Origin: Bradyrhizobium sp. U87765 SZCCT0048
GTDB lineage: Bacteria > Pseudomonadota > Alphaproteobacteria > Rhizobiales > Xanthobacteraceae
Assembly: GCF_018131225.1 (NCBI RefSeq)
Contig: NZ_JAFCMM010000001.1
Location: 1-64,000, forward strand
Reading direction: 5' to 3'
Length of the DNA stretch: 64,000 nt
Positions 46,575 through 56,086 of this stretch are shown here, piece by piece (positions within the stretch are counted from its first letter, which is position 1; each line of letters opens with the position of its first letter). Under the pieces are notes generated by a model that saw nothing but the letters and a program-made list of their open reading frames with translations, searched no databases and had not been told where the DNA came from. A program made the translations under genes and the position numbers.

Positions 46575-47813
46575 TCAGGATGCGGCGCGGCGATCGTCGC
46601 CGCGCAGGCGCTCGATCAGGCTCGCCGGCGTATCCTTCGGCAGCAGCGTCACCAGCGTCACGTCGGGCGTGATGCGGGCCTCGTGGCTCAGTCCCAGCAT
46701 CGTCTGCTTGAGGACGCTGGCCAGCCGGCGCACGATCATGTGGGCGGTCCGCAGATCGGTCTCGGCGAAGGTGAGGATGACAGCGCCGTCGTCCTGCAGC
46801 GTCGCAAAATCCATCCGCCGCATCAGGCGGCCAAGAATGCGGGCGGCGTCGAAGCGCACGCGCTCCGGTGCGACGCCGAAATTGATCCGCGCCGCCGACA
46901 GGCCGCCGCCGCGCTTGTGGGTATCCTCGACGGCCTTTGCGAAGTCGGCCTCGAAGGCCTCGGGCGTCAACAATCCGGTGCGGGCATCGAGCAGGCCGCC
47001 GTGTTCGAGGGACTGCAGCACCCGCGTCAGGCGGGCGTCGAAGGCATGCTGGCGGATCAGCGGGGCAGCATGGCTGGCAACGTCCTCGGGCGTGCCGGAC
47101 ACGACCTCGAGATTGGGCAGCGGTGGCAGCGCGGTGAAGGCGGCAGCCGCGCCGGACAGGACCGCTGGCAGATCGCGGAAGCGCGGATCCTCGTGGAGCA
47201 CCGTCAGGAATGCGTCGATCACGCGATGGCTGAAACCTTCGCCGATCACCACGCCGTCGAGATCGCGGCTGTTGAGGTGCTTGGCGGCTGCCTCGATGCT
47301 GAGCGCGCCGACCACGCCCATGCGCTCGCCGAGGGCGATGGAAAGAGCCGGGTAGGAGGCGCCGCGGCCGATCAGCAGGACGGTGGCGTCGTCGAGCGGG
47401 TCACCGGTCGGCACCTGTCCCTGCAGGGCGGCGTCGTCGCCGATCCGGCGCAGTACGGTGGCGTGGAGCGTTCGGACGCGCAGTGCCGCGTTGAGCCGGG
47501 CGCCAAGCCTGTCAAACCGCCCATCGGCCGTCGTTGACAGAGGCAGCACGTTGGGAAGGCCTGTGAGCGTCACGGGATCGACGGTGATCAATGGGACATA
47601 AGGCGAAATCGCCTCGACCTGCGCGGCGATGGCGGCAAGGCGCTTGTCGTCGCCATCCATCACCACCACGGCTGCGGGCTGCAGCCGCGCGATGGCTTCG
47701 TCCGCATCGTACCAGGCGGTGTCGATCAGGGGAAAAATCCCGAGGTCGGCAAGGGCCTGCGATGCCGGGACGTCGGCGTCGGTGATGCAGAGTACGGAAG
47801 CTTGCTGGGACAT
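46575..47813 (-). CDS. Degenerate GGDEF-like protein
   Basis: This 412-residue cytoplasmic protein has an N-terminal region like a response-regulator receiver (about 8-120, with VVVMDGDD), a middle domain of similar fold (about 145-260) and a C-terminal region laid out like a GGDEF domain (LLDARTGLLTPEAFEADFAKAV--RRMDFATL). The GGDEF signature itself is replaced by QDDGAV, so cyclase activity is not expected. It may bind a nucleotide or act as a partner protein. ATG 47813 was chosen because it starts the fold; upstream in-frame residues are basic and unstructured. It is convergent with mfd at 15 bp. Confidence 0.72.
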   Translation of the reverse strand: MSQQASVLCITDADVPASQALADLGIFPLIDTAWYDADEAIARLQPAAVVVMDGDDKRLAAIAAQVEAISPYVPLITVDPVTLTGLPNVLPLSTTADGRFDRLGARLNAALRVRTLHATVLRRIGDDAALQGQVPTGDPLDDATVLLIGRGASYPALSIALGERMGVVGALSIEAAAKHLNSRDLDGVVIGEGFSHRVIDAFLTVLHEDPRFRDLPAVLSGAAAAFTALPPLPNLEVVSGTPEDVASHAAPLIRQHAFDARLTRVLQSLEHGGLLDARTGLLTPEAFEADFAKAVEDTHKRGGGLSAARINFGVAPERVRFDAARILGRLMRRMDFATLQDDGAVILTFAETDLRTAHMIVRRLASVLKQTMLGLSHEARITPDVTLVTLLPKDTPASLIERLRGDDRRAAS

Positions 47814-47927
47814 CGTCGGGCAGGCGGCTGTCTTGCGAATGCGCCGACAACGCACGACGCTCCACAAGATTGGCCCATTGCCCTTAATACCGCGTCAATG
47901 GCGGTGGCGAAGTTTGAGCCGAATCGA

Positions 47928-49463
47928 TCAGGCGCCGATCGTTCGATCGCGGAAAGCCTCGACCATCAGCGGATTGAGACCGAGTGCGCTCAGCGCCTCG
48001 CGAGCCCGTGCATTGTCGCTGGCCCGGCCTGCCAGGCGATGGCCACTGAGGCGGTCGGGAAGCGCCGTCAGCATCGCGCCTTGCGCCAGTCTCTTCGCCC
48101 ACTCCTGCAGGTCATTGGCGAGGAAGCGATAGCCGCCAACGGACATCACGCCGGCCGGTGGCGCTGTGATGCACAAGGCGCCGCTGGCGCGATCGCGTCG
48201 CGCGGCATAGCCGGTGTCGACATAGTCGGCCGGCACCGGTGGCGGAGCCACCGGCGAACCACGGCTGCCGTCCGGAAGCGGCCGGTAGGCCGACGCCGGC
48301 ACCATCGGGCCGCGCAACGCCAGCGTGCCGTGGGGGGTCAGCAGGATATCGCCCGCCATCGCGGTCGTCGGTTCGTGGCGGGGCGCGCCATGGGGGCCCG
48401 GCTCGATCGGGGCCGGAGCGCCGTTCTCTCCGCGCCTGGCGCCGAACAGCCCGATTTCGCCGAACAGGTAGACATCGGTCAGTGTCGCGGTCTCGACCGG
48501 CCATTCGGGGCTCGAGGCGATCTGCTCAGGTGCGCGCCATAGTCCGACGACATGGCGCAACGCGGGCAGGCGGCCGATGATCCCCGCCTCGACCAGGCGG
48601 CCGACCAGCGGTCCCGGTGCCACCAGGGCGGAGCACTTCTCGTCGGCCAGCTGCTGCTCGAGGATGTCGTTGTCGAAGGGATGGTGTAGCGCCAGTGTGC
48701 CGCCGCTCAACAGCCAGGTCACCAGCGAGGCGGTGAGGCCGGCGAACGACGAGGGCTGCATGGTCGACAGCAGCATGGCGCCCTGGGCGATGCCGCTTTC
48801 GAGGAAGACCGCAAGGCCGCCGGCGATGAGATTGAGTTGGGTACGCGGGATCGCCCGCGATCCCTCCGGCGTGACATCGAACGAGATCGCCGCCACCCGG
48901 CGGGCGTCCTGGGTCGGGAATCGGGGCGATGCTTCCGGTTGGCCGTCGAGCGGGGTCATGCCTTCGGGCAGACCGGTGCCGAAGCCGAACACCTGACGGA
49001 TGGAAAACGCCTCGACCGCGGCGTTCATGGCGAGATCCGCGTGGTTGACGCCGTCGATCGTGCCCATGGTCACGATGGCCCGGGCGCCAGTGCGGTTGAG
49101 CGCGGCCGACAGCTCGGCCTGGCGCCACAACTGCGGTACCAGGGCGATGACGAGGCCGGCGCGCAACGCCGCCAGTACGGTCAGCATGAACTCGACCGTA
49201 TTGGGCAGTTGGATCGCGATCACCGAACCAGCCGGCAGGCCCGAATTGACGAACTGCGCGGCGAGCGACGATACGGCGAGGTCGGCCTCGGCGAAGGTCA
49301 GCGCCGATGGCGCGATACCTGTGATGCGCCGTTTGTCCGGCGGATCGATCAGGGCCGGCAGGCCGGGCTGGCGCGCGACCAGGCGGCGGAAGATGTCGTC
49401 GAGAGACGGCGAAGGCGCGGCGTTCGCCGGCTGGCTGGTCCTGGGGGCGGTCCGGTCAGACAC
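47928..49463 (-). CDS. AMP-binding (acyl-CoA synthetase)-like protein, degenerate
   Basis: This 511-residue protein has the overall fold of adenylate-forming enzymes: ALTFAEADLAVSSLA, then AIQLPNTVEFMLTVLAALRAGLVIALVPQLW, then later segments. The ATP-binding loop (normally YTSGTTGxPKG) reads ISFDVTPEGSRAIPRT, and the YxTGD motif is only partly kept (YVDTGYAARRD). It is therefore unlikely to be an active CoA ligase. It lies 42 bp downstream of the peptide-binding protein gene, so they may be co-transcribed. A structural, regulatory or substrate-binding role is possible; none can be named. Confidence 0.75.
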   Translation of the reverse strand: MSDRTAPRTSQPANAAPSPSLDDIFRRLVARQPGLPALIDPPDKRRITGIAPSALTFAEADLAVSSLAAQFVNSGLPAGSVIAIQLPNTVEFMLTVLAALRAGLVIALVPQLWRQAELSAALNRTGARAIVTMGTIDGVNHADLAMNAAVEAFSIRQVFGFGTGLPEGMTPLDGQPEASPRFPTQDARRVAAISFDVTPEGSRAIPRTQLNLIAGGLAVFLESGIAQGAMLLSTMQPSSFAGLTASLVTWLLSGGTLALHHPFDNDILEQQLADEKCSALVAPGPLVGRLVEAGIIGRLPALRHVVGLWRAPEQIASSPEWPVETATLTDVYLFGEIGLFGARRGENGAPAPIEPGPHGAPRHEPTTAMAGDILLTPHGTLALRGPMVPASAYRPLPDGSRGSPVAPPPVPADYVDTGYAARRDRASGALCITAPPAGVMSVGGYRFLANDLQEWAKRLAQGAMLTALPDRLSGHRLAGRASDNARAREALSALGLNPLMVEAFRDRTIGA

Positions 49464-49505
49464 CTGATTGGTTCCAGAATTCGATCCGGTTGGCGTCGCG
49501 CAAGG

Positions 49506-51413
49506 TCACTGTCCCGCCGCGGTCGGCCGCTGCCACCACGTCTCGGGCAGATACCCGCTCAGCGCATTCGTTGGAGGTTGTTGTATCCGATTCCATCGCG
49601 CGATCCATTGCCTGTCGGCATTGTAGAGGGGGATCGCGTAGAATCCGGACATCAGGACACGGTCGAGTGCGCGGACGGCGGAGACCAAGCTTGGGCGGGT
49701 GCGGGCCTCGAGCAGGGCGCCGATCATGGCGTCGACGGCTGGCTCCTTCGCGCCCATGTAGTTGCGTGTGCCCGGATTGTCGGCGGCGGCGCTGCCCCAG
49801 TAGAAGCTCTGCTCGTTGCCGGGAGACAACGACTGGTCCCAGCGATTCTGGATCATGTCGAAATCGTAGGCCAGCTTGCGCTGGTCATATTGGACCGCAT
49901 CGACCACGCGCACCGACAGGACGATGCCGGCGCGTTTGACGTCGCGGGCGAACGCCAGTGCGATACGTTCCTGCTCACGCGTGGTGACCAGGAACTCGAA
50001 GCCGAACGCCGTTCTGGTTGCCTTGTCGCGCAGCGTCGTGCCGTCGAGTTCGTAGCCGGCGTCCTCCAGCAGGGTCAGCGCCGACCGCAACGTGTCGCGG
50101 TCGCGCCCCGAACCGTCGCTCACCGGCAGCCGCCAGCCTCCATCCAGGATCTCGGGCAGCAACGCTGCGCCATGAGGGGCAAGCAGGGCGCGTTCGCGCG
50201 CATCCGCCGGCTGGCCATATGCCGACAGATCGGAGCCCGCGAAAAAGCCGCCCGATCGCGTATAGAGGCCGAAGAAGTAGTTGCGGTTGATCCACTCGAA
50301 ATCGAACAGCAGGGTCAGCGCCTGGCGTACGCGGCGATCGGCAAATATCGGTCGCCGTGTGTTGAATACCAGGAACTCCGACGGCTTGGGCAGGCCGGTG
50401 CGGATTTCGCTGCGGACGACATCGCCGCGTCGCGCGGCGGGAAAGTCGTAACCTTCGTGCCAGCGCAGCGGATCGGTCTCGACGCGGAAGTCGTAGAGCC
50501 CCCGTTTGAACGCTTCGAACGCACCGTTGGCCTCGCGGTAGTAGTCGAGCCGCACTTCGTCGAAATTCCATAGCCCGCGGTTCACCGCGAGGTCGCGCCC
50601 CCAGTAGTCGGGGTTGCGCTTGAAAACGACACGGGTGCCCGGATTGACCTCGCTGACCCGATACGGCCCGGAGCCGAGCGGCGGGGCGAGCGACGTGTCC
50701 TCGAAGCGTGCGGGATCGAGGGCGTGTCTGGGCAGCACCGGCATCAGGCCGAGGATCAGCGGCAGTTCGCGGTCTCCGGCGTCGTCGAACACGAAGCGGA
50801 CGGTGCGTGGATCGAGCGCTTCGGCCTTCGCGACCTTGGCATAGTACAGGCGGTGGTTGGGGCGGCCGTGGTCGCGCAACAGTTCCCACGAGAACAGCAC
50901 ATCCTCGGCCAGCACCGGTCGGCCGTCGGCGAAGCGGGCCCTGGCGTTGAGGTGAAAGGTGACGAAGCTGCGGGCGTCGTCGGTCTCGATACGGTCGGCG
51001 AGAAGCCCGTAGAGGGTGAACGGCTCGTTCTGTCCTCGCGTGAGCAGGCTTTCGATGACATAGCCGCGGATCTGCTGCACCGCGAGCCCCTTCACGATCA
51101 ACGGATTGAGGCTGTCGAAGGTGCCGAGAATTCCGAACGTCAGCCGGCCGCCCTTGGGGGCGGCGGGATTGACGTAGGGCATGTGGTCGACGTCCGGCGC
51201 CAGGGCCGGCGCACCATGCATGGCGATGCCGATGGTCGGGGCGGGGGCGGATTCCGGTGCCGCGATGGCGGCGGACGCGGCAACGCAAACCAATCCGGCT
51301 GCCATTCGGCCGACCCCGCGCAGGCACCTGCCGGCTCGCCGCAATGCCCGTCCGAAAGCCTCGTTCGATTCGGTCATCTGCACGTCATTTTGTACCATGA
51401 CGGCCCCGGACAT
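49506..51413 (-). CDS. YejA-like extracellular peptide-binding protein
   Basis: This 635-residue periplasmic solute-binding protein of family 5 has a signal sequence ending near SAAIAAPE. The motifs MPYVNPAAPKGGRLTFGILGTFDSLNP, GYVIESLLTRG and SFVTFHLNARARFADGRPVLAEDV are typical of YejA, the receptor of peptide/microcin-C-type ABC importers. No permease or ATPase genes are adjacent, so it must pair with components encoded elsewhere or act alone. Several starts are possible near the N-terminus (51413 or 51377), and the signal peptide is long in either case. It is followed by the degenerate AMP-binding gene. Confidence 0.88.
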   Translation of the reverse strand: MSGAVMVQNDVQMTESNEAFGRALRRAGRCLRGVGRMAAGLVCVAASAAIAAPESAPAPTIGIAMHGAPALAPDVDHMPYVNPAAPKGGRLTFGILGTFDSLNPLIVKGLAVQQIRGYVIESLLTRGQNEPFTLYGLLADRIETDDARSFVTFHLNARARFADGRPVLAEDVLFSWELLRDHGRPNHRLYYAKVAKAEALDPRTVRFVFDDAGDRELPLILGLMPVLPRHALDPARFEDTSLAPPLGSGPYRVSEVNPGTRVVFKRNPDYWGRDLAVNRGLWNFDEVRLDYYREANGAFEAFKRGLYDFRVETDPLRWHEGYDFPAARRGDVVRSEIRTGLPKPSEFLVFNTRRPIFADRRVRQALTLLFDFEWINRNYFFGLYTRSGGFFAGSDLSAYGQPADARERALLAPHGAALLPEILDGGWRLPVSDGSGRDRDTLRSALTLLEDAGYELDGTTLRDKATRTAFGFEFLVTTREQERIALAFARDVKRAGIVLSVRVVDAVQYDQRKLAYDFDMIQNRWDQSLSPGNEQSFYWGSAAADNPGTRNYMGAKEPAVDAMIGALLEARTRPSLVSAVRALDRVLMSGFYAIPLYNADRQWIARWNRIQQPPTNALSGYLPETWWQRPTAAGQ

Positions 51414-51608
51414 GACCTCATGATCTTGTCAAAAGTTACCGTCGCCATTGATCTTTTCGTCGGCGGATGTATGAAGGCGGGCGATTGAGGGCGGGCCGTT
51501 CGACCGGTCACGCTGCCGCCTTATTTGCCGCAGAGACAGCCACCGGTCGTCGGGGGTGGCGCTGGCATCTGCGGTTTCGATACCACGGTTCAGAAAGGGT
51601 CTTCCGCA

Positions 51609-52418
51609 ATGAATTTTCGTCTCTTGGCCGTGCCGGCGCTGCCGCGCGGGCGGGTTTTGGCGGCGCTGGCCGTCGCGACATTGACCATTTCGACCGCTTC
51701 TGCCCAGCAGCCGGCGCCGGCGCCCGCCGCACCCAAGGCGGCGCCGAAGGCCGCGGCTCCGAAGGCTGCTCCGAAGGCTGCGCCTGCCGCTCCCGCCGCC
51801 CAGGCCCCAGCGGCCGCGCCGCAGGCTCAGCAGCAGCCCGAGCAGCAGCAGGTCCAGCTGATCTACGCGCCGTGGACCAAGTTCTGCCTCAAGGGCCAGG
51901 ACGCCAATGCCAAGCAGATCTGCTTCACCGGCAAGGACGGCCGCATCGAGTCCGGCCAGCCGGTCGTCGCCGCCGTGATCATCGAGCCGGAAGGCGAGCC
52001 CAAGAAGATCCTGCGCGTGACGCTGCCGCTCGGCATGCAGCTGGTGCACGGCACCCGGGTGATCATCGACGGTAACCCGCCGGCCCAGAGCCCGTACGTG
52101 ATCTGCTTCGCCAACGGCTGCATGTCCGACTACGAAGCGACCCCCGAAATGATCGCCAACCTGAAGAAGGGCCAGAACCTCATCGTTCAGGCGATCAACT
52201 CCAACGGCGCGCCGCTGACCCTGCCGCTGCCGCTGCAGGAGACTGGTGGTGCCAGCTTCGCCAAGGCCTATGACGGTCCGCCGACGGACCCGAAGGTGTT
52301 CGAAGAGAACCAGAAGAAGCTGCAGGACGAGCTGCAGAAGCGGGCCAACGAGGCGCGTCAGAAGCTCGAGCAGGCTGCCCCCGCTGCCAACGGTGCTGCG
52401 CCGGCCGCGCCGAAGTGA
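51609..52418 (+). CDS. Invasion-associated locus B (IalB) family protein
   Basis: This 269-residue exported protein has a signal peptide (cut near SAQQ), an Ala/Pro/Lys-rich low-complexity spacer (about 36-80), and an IalB domain (about 85-225) with FCLKGQDANAKQICFTGKDGR and four cysteines in two pairs (WTKFC, ICF and VICFANGCMSDY). A charged coiled-coil tail (EENQKKLQDELQKRANEARQ begins it) ends the protein. Bartonella IalB aids erythrocyte entry, but the family is widespread in free-living alphaproteobacteria, where it is a periplasmic protein of unclear role. ATG 51609 follows AAAGGG. A strong terminator follows. Confidence 0.9.
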   Translation: MNFRLLAVPALPRGRVLAALAVATLTISTASAQQPAPAPAAPKAAPKAAAPKAAPKAAPAAPAAQAPAAAPQAQQQPEQQQVQLIYAPWTKFCLKGQDANAKQICFTGKDGRIESGQPVVAAVIIEPEGEPKKILRVTLPLGMQLVHGTRVIIDGNPPAQSPYVICFANGCMSDYEATPEMIANLKKGQNLIVQAINSNGAPLTLPLPLQETGGASFAKAYDGPPTDPKVFEENQKKLQDELQKRANEARQKLEQAAPAANGAAPAAPK

Positions 52419-52439
52419 CCCTCGGCTGAACCGACAAGC

Positions 52440-52470
52440 AAAAGGGCGCGCAGTGATGCGCGCCCTTTTT
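52440..52470 (+). terminator. Intrinsic terminator after the IalB-family gene
   Basis: AAAAGGGCGCGC (52440-52451) and GCGCGCCCTTTT (52458-52469) form a perfect 12-bp stem with a 6-nt loop and a T-run, 22 bp after the stop codon. Confidence 0.95.
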
Positions 52471-52556
52471 GTTTCTGCCCATCGGCTTCAGCCGCTGTGA
52501 TGCACCTGCTTGTTCGACGGTGCGCGCGTTGAGAGAATGCGGCGCCGTCGTCGCGT

Positions 52557-52889
52557 TCAGTTCAGCGAAGGATTGCGCGGACGATAGCCCCCGGACTTGT
52601 CCTTCACGAAAATTTCGGCGACCTGCGAATGGCGGATCGGCTCGCCGGATTCGTCAGGAACGAGGTTCTGCTCGGACACGTAGGCGACGTACTCGGTTTC
52701 GGAGTTCTCGGCCAGCAGATGGTAGAAGGGCTGATCCTTGTGGGGGCGGACCCCTTCGGGGATGGACAACCACCATTCTTCCGTGTTGTTGAATTCCGGA
52801 TCGATGTCGAAGATCACGCCCCGGAACGAAAAGATCCGGTGCCGAACGATCTGACCGATCTGGAACTTGGCGGTGCGCGCTTTGATCAT
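52557..52889 (-). CDS. hspQ: Heat shock protein HspQ
   Basis: This 110-residue protein of the HspQ/YccV family has a hemimethylated-DNA-binding-like fold. It shows the family core FQIGQIVRHRIFSFRGVIFDIDPEF, then WW-S-P, DQPFYHLLAEN and YVSEQNL. In E. coli HspQ affects DnaA stability and Lon specificity. ATG 52889 matches the usual start of the family, and upstream in-frame codons are not conserved in character. It is divergent from the AEC transporter gene. Confidence 0.92.
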   Translation of the reverse strand: MIKARTAKFQIGQIVRHRIFSFRGVIFDIDPEFNNTEEWWLSIPEGVRPHKDQPFYHLLAENSETEYVAYVSEQNLVPDESGEPIRHSQVAEIFVKDKSGGYRPRNPSLN

Positions 52890-53012
52890 GTCCCGTCGAT
52901 AGACCAGGATTGTGGCCGATGCTAGTGGCAATACCCCTCCGCCGAGCCCTCCGAATCGCACCAGCGTAGTCCTCATGCCTCCGGAAGAAGCGCCCAAGCG
53001 CCACCTATCTCC

Positions 53013-53966
53013 ATGATCGATATATTGAATCTGGCTTTGCCCTATTTCGGGCTGATCTTCGTCGGCTTCGCCTGCGGCAAGTTCCGGGCGCTGCCCGAGG
53101 CCGGTCTCGCCTGGATGAATTTCTTCCTGCTCTACGTCTCGCTGCCGGCGTTGTTTTTCCGGATCCTGGCGAAGACGCCGTTCGAAGAGCTCAACAATCT
53201 GCCGTTCGTGGTGGCGACCACCACGGCTACCGCGATCGCGTTCACGCTGTCCGCGCTCATCGGACGGCTGATGGGCAGGCTGTCGCTGCGCGAGGCGACG
53301 CTCGCCGGTCTCGCCGGCGGCTATGGCAACATCGGCTACATGGGGCCGGGCCTTGCGCTCGCGACGCTGGGGGCCAAGGCGGCAGCGCCCGTCGCGCTGA
53401 TCTTCTGCTTCGACAACATCCTGCTGTTCTCGCTGGCACCGCTATTGATCGCGATCTCCGGCGGCAAGCAGCAGCGGCTGTGGCCGACCATCGTCTCGGT
53501 GATCAGGCAGATCGTCTTCCATCCGCTGATCGTCGCGGCCTACTGCGGCACCATTGCCGCCGCGCTGCACTGGCATCCGCCGACGGCGATCGACAACATG
53601 CTGCAGTTCCTGCAGGGCGCGGCTGCCCCGGTCGCGCTGTTCGCGCTGGGCGTCACGGTCGCGCTGCGGCCGTTCAGCCGCGTGCCGTGGGAGGTGCCCG
53701 GCATCATCCTGGTCAAGCTGGTGGCGCATCCGCTCGTGGTGTTCGGCCTGCTGTTCGCGCTGGGTCCGTTCGTGCCCGAATGGTCGGCGACGGCAATCCT
53801 GATGGCCTCGCTCCCGCCGGCGCTCAATGTGTTCGTGATCGCGCGGCAGTATGACGCCTGGATCGAGCCGGCCTCCGCCGCGGTGCTGCTGGGAACGTTC
53901 GTGTCGGTGGTGACGCTGACGAGCGTGATGTGGGCGCTGAAAACGGGGCAGATCCCGCTGCCCTAA
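53013..53966 (+). CDS. AEC-family permease (auxin efflux carrier-like)
   Basis: This 317-residue membrane protein has ten predicted transmembrane helices in two five-helix halves, of the AEC family. The conserved GYGNIGYMGPGLAL in helix 4 and the SLPPALNVFVIARQY segment in helix 9 are visible; both are near the substrate crossover. Bacterial members transport small organic acids such as malate or malonate. No neighbouring gene reveals the substrate. It begins 124 bp from divergent hspQ. Confidence 0.88.
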   Translation: MIDILNLALPYFGLIFVGFACGKFRALPEAGLAWMNFFLLYVSLPALFFRILAKTPFEELNNLPFVVATTTATAIAFTLSALIGRLMGRLSLREATLAGLAGGYGNIGYMGPGLALATLGAKAAAPVALIFCFDNILLFSLAPLLIAISGGKQQRLWPTIVSVIRQIVFHPLIVAAYCGTIAAALHWHPPTAIDNMLQFLQGAAAPVALFALGVTVALRPFSRVPWEVPGIILVKLVAHPLVVFGLLFALGPFVPEWSATAILMASLPPALNVFVIARQYDAWIEPASAAVLLGTFVSVVTLTSVMWALKTGQIPLP

Positions 53967-53999
53967 ACCGCACCTTTGGCGGCCGGCGGGGGGCGGCGC

Positions 54000-55202
54000 T
54001 TAGCGCCGGTTCGACCGCCAAGACGGCGCAAGGCCCTCGCGCATCGCCAGACGTCGCACCGGCCCGGCGCCGCCGAGCAGATGCATGCCGGCCGCGCGCA
54101 GCATCTGCAGCGGCAGCAGGTCGCTCAGCAGCGAGCGGTTGGCGAGATCGATCATGACCGTGCGGCTGTTGATGTCGGCCCAGCGGGCACGCTCGAAGCG
54201 CGACAACTCGGCTTCGGCTCCGGGGTCACCGTGACGGGCGAGTGCGTCACCGGCGATGGCTGCGATATCAGCGGCATCGCGCAAGCCCATGTTGAGCCCT
54301 TGCGCGCCGATCGGCGGCAGCACGTGGGCGGCCTCGCCAACCAGCACGACACGCTGCATCGCAAATCGCCGGGGGCGTTCGAACGCCAGCGGAAACATGT
54401 GGCGTCCGCCCTCGACGCGCATGCGGCCGAGGATCGAGTGGGCGCGCTGCTCGGCCGCAGCCGACAGTTCGTCGTCGCTCAGCGCCATGAGGCGCGCGGC
54501 CTCGGCGGCAGAGGTCACCCACACCACGCTGGAGCGGGCGCCGGGCAGCGGCACGAAGACGCATGGGCCGTTGGGCGTATGGAATTCGGTCGACGTGTCG
54601 TGATGCGGGCGGGCATGGCCGACATTGAAGGTGAGGGCGGTCTGGGTCAGTGCGCGCCGGCTGACGCCGATGCCGGCGGCATCCCGGCTGATCGAATGGC
54701 GCCCCTCGGCGCCGACCACGAGGCGCGCGTCAAGCGTCTGGCCAAGCCGGGTGCGGACATGAACGGCATCGTCGTGCGGAGTGACCGCATCGGCCTCGTC
54801 GTCGAGGCGGATCAGGTTCGCAAGCTCGGCGGCACGTGCCTCGAGGGCTGCCACCAGCACCTTGTTCTCGATGTTGTAGCCGAATGCGTCGCGACCGATC
54901 TCGTTGCTCGAGAACCGGACTTCGGGAGCGCGGACCAGACGGCCGGTGTCGTCGACCAGCCGCATGACGCGCAGCGGCGCGGCGCTGTCGGCGCAGCGCG
55001 GCCAGACGTCGATGGTCTCCAGCAGATCAATCGACTGGCCGAGCAGGGCGGTGGTCCGGTTGTCGGCGTAGGGTGCGCGACGGGCCACCAGGGCGGTGGT
55101 GGCGCCGCGCGTCGCCAGCGCGATGGCGGCCACGAGGCCGGTGGGGCCGCCGCCGATCACGGCGACATCGAACAAGGGAAGCGGGCGCGGCGCGTCATCC
55201 AT
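54000..55202 (-). CDS. UbiH/UbiF-family FAD-dependent hydroxylase
   Basis: This 400-residue flavoprotein has an N-terminal dinucleotide site VAVIGGGPTGLVAAI, the mid-protein VVGAEGRHSISR (DG motif) and the C-terminal GEAAHVLPPIGAQGLNMGLRDAADIA that clasps FAD. These are the hallmarks of UbiH/UbiF/UbiL ring hydroxylases in ubiquinone synthesis. Which carbon it hydroxylates (C1, C5 or C6) cannot be told; alphaproteobacteria use varied sets (UbiL, UbiM, Coq7). ATG 55202 is chosen over a longer frame. It is convergent with the AEC gene and divergent from pcsA. Confidence 0.9.
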   Translation of the reverse strand: MDDAPRPLPLFDVAVIGGGPTGLVAAIALATRGATTALVARRAPYADNRTTALLGQSIDLLETIDVWPRCADSAAPLRVMRLVDDTGRLVRAPEVRFSSNEIGRDAFGYNIENKVLVAALEARAAELANLIRLDDEADAVTPHDDAVHVRTRLGQTLDARLVVGAEGRHSISRDAAGIGVSRRALTQTALTFNVGHARPHHDTSTEFHTPNGPCVFVPLPGARSSVVWVTSAAEAARLMALSDDELSAAAEQRAHSILGRMRVEGGRHMFPLAFERPRRFAMQRVVLVGEAAHVLPPIGAQGLNMGLRDAADIAAIAGDALARHGDPGAEAELSRFERARWADINSRTVMIDLANRSLLSDLLPLQMLRAAGMHLLGGAGPVRRLAMREGLAPSWRSNRR

Positions 55203-55339
55203 GGGCACTGGATATAAGGACCTCGCTGGGGTCCCGCAATCGGCTTTGCGAGGGCAGCGCGATATGACAGTCACGCGACGCATCGCCGCAACGCCGCCTG
55301 TGCAAAGAGACGCAATTCCTGTTAATCACAGGGCGACCC

Positions 55340-56086
55340 ATGACTCAGCCCATGACTCAGCCGGACCCAAACCAGGCGCCGATCGGTACCCCCGCGACCC
55401 GCCGGCGCGCGTTCGGGGTGCATGTGCTCACGGCATTGGGGGCGGGGTTCGCGCTGATGGCGCTGCTGGAAGCGGTGCGCGAGCACTGGGCGGCGATGTT
55501 CGGTTGGCTCGGTGCGGCGCTGGTGGTCGACGCCCTCGACGGCCCGCTGGCGCGGCGGCTCGACGTCGTCCGGCTGCTGCCGGACTGGTCGGGGGAGACC
55601 CTCGATCTCGTGGTCGATTTCGTCACCTACGTCTTCGTGCCGGCCTATGCCATCACGGCGAGCGGGCTGTTGCTGCCGCCGACGGCACCGCTGCTCGGCG
55701 CGGCGATCGCGGTGACCGGAGCGCTCTACTTCGCCGATCGCCGGATGAAGACCGACGACAATCATTTTCGCGGGTTCCCGACCCTGTGGAACGTGGCCGC
55801 CTTCTATCTCTTCCTGCTGCGGCCCGGACCGCTCACCGCGAGCCTCGCGGTCGTCGCGCTGCTGGTGCTGACGTTCGTGCCGTTCAACGTCATGCACCCG
55901 GTGCGGGTCCAGCGCCTGCGATCGCTCAATCTGGCGCTGGTGGTGCTGTGGGGGCTGCTGGCGCTTGCCGCGGTGGTCGAGGATTTCCAGGTGCCGGTCG
56001 TGGTACGCGTCGGCCTCTGTCTGATCGCCTTCTATGTGCTGTGCAGCGATATCGTGATCCGGATGATCAAACGGGTGAATGCATGA
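55340..56086 (+). CDS. pcsA: Phosphatidylcholine synthase
   Basis: This 248-residue membrane enzyme joins CDP-diacylglycerol and choline to make phosphatidylcholine, an abundant lipid in plant- and host-associated alphaproteobacteria. The CDP-alcohol phosphotransferase motif is the Pcs variant DG-x2-AR-x12-G-x3-D-x3-D (DGPLAR--GETLDLVVD), longer in the middle than in other family members. Seven or eight transmembrane helices and MKTDD-HFRGFP-LWN match Pcs. Its stop overlaps terC by four bases. The predicted start has several choices near 55340 (two in-frame ATG codons). Confidence 0.93.
   Translation: MTQPMTQPDPNQAPIGTPATRRRAFGVHVLTALGAGFALMALLEAVREHWAAMFGWLGAALVVDALDGPLARRLDVVRLLPDWSGETLDLVVDFVTYVFVPAYAITASGLLLPPTAPLLGAAIAVTGALYFADRRMKTDDNHFRGFPTLWNVAAFYLFLLRPGPLTASLAVVALLVLTFVPFNVMHPVRVQRLRSLNLALVVLWGLLALAAVVEDFQVPVVVRVGLCLIAFYVLCSDIVIRMIKRVNA

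Noticed and set aside
55096..56082. Long upstream extension of the terC frame through pcsA
   Set aside because: It lies out of frame over pcsA and is Arg-rich; the TerC fold begins at 56083, where an ATGA overlap gives a normal start.
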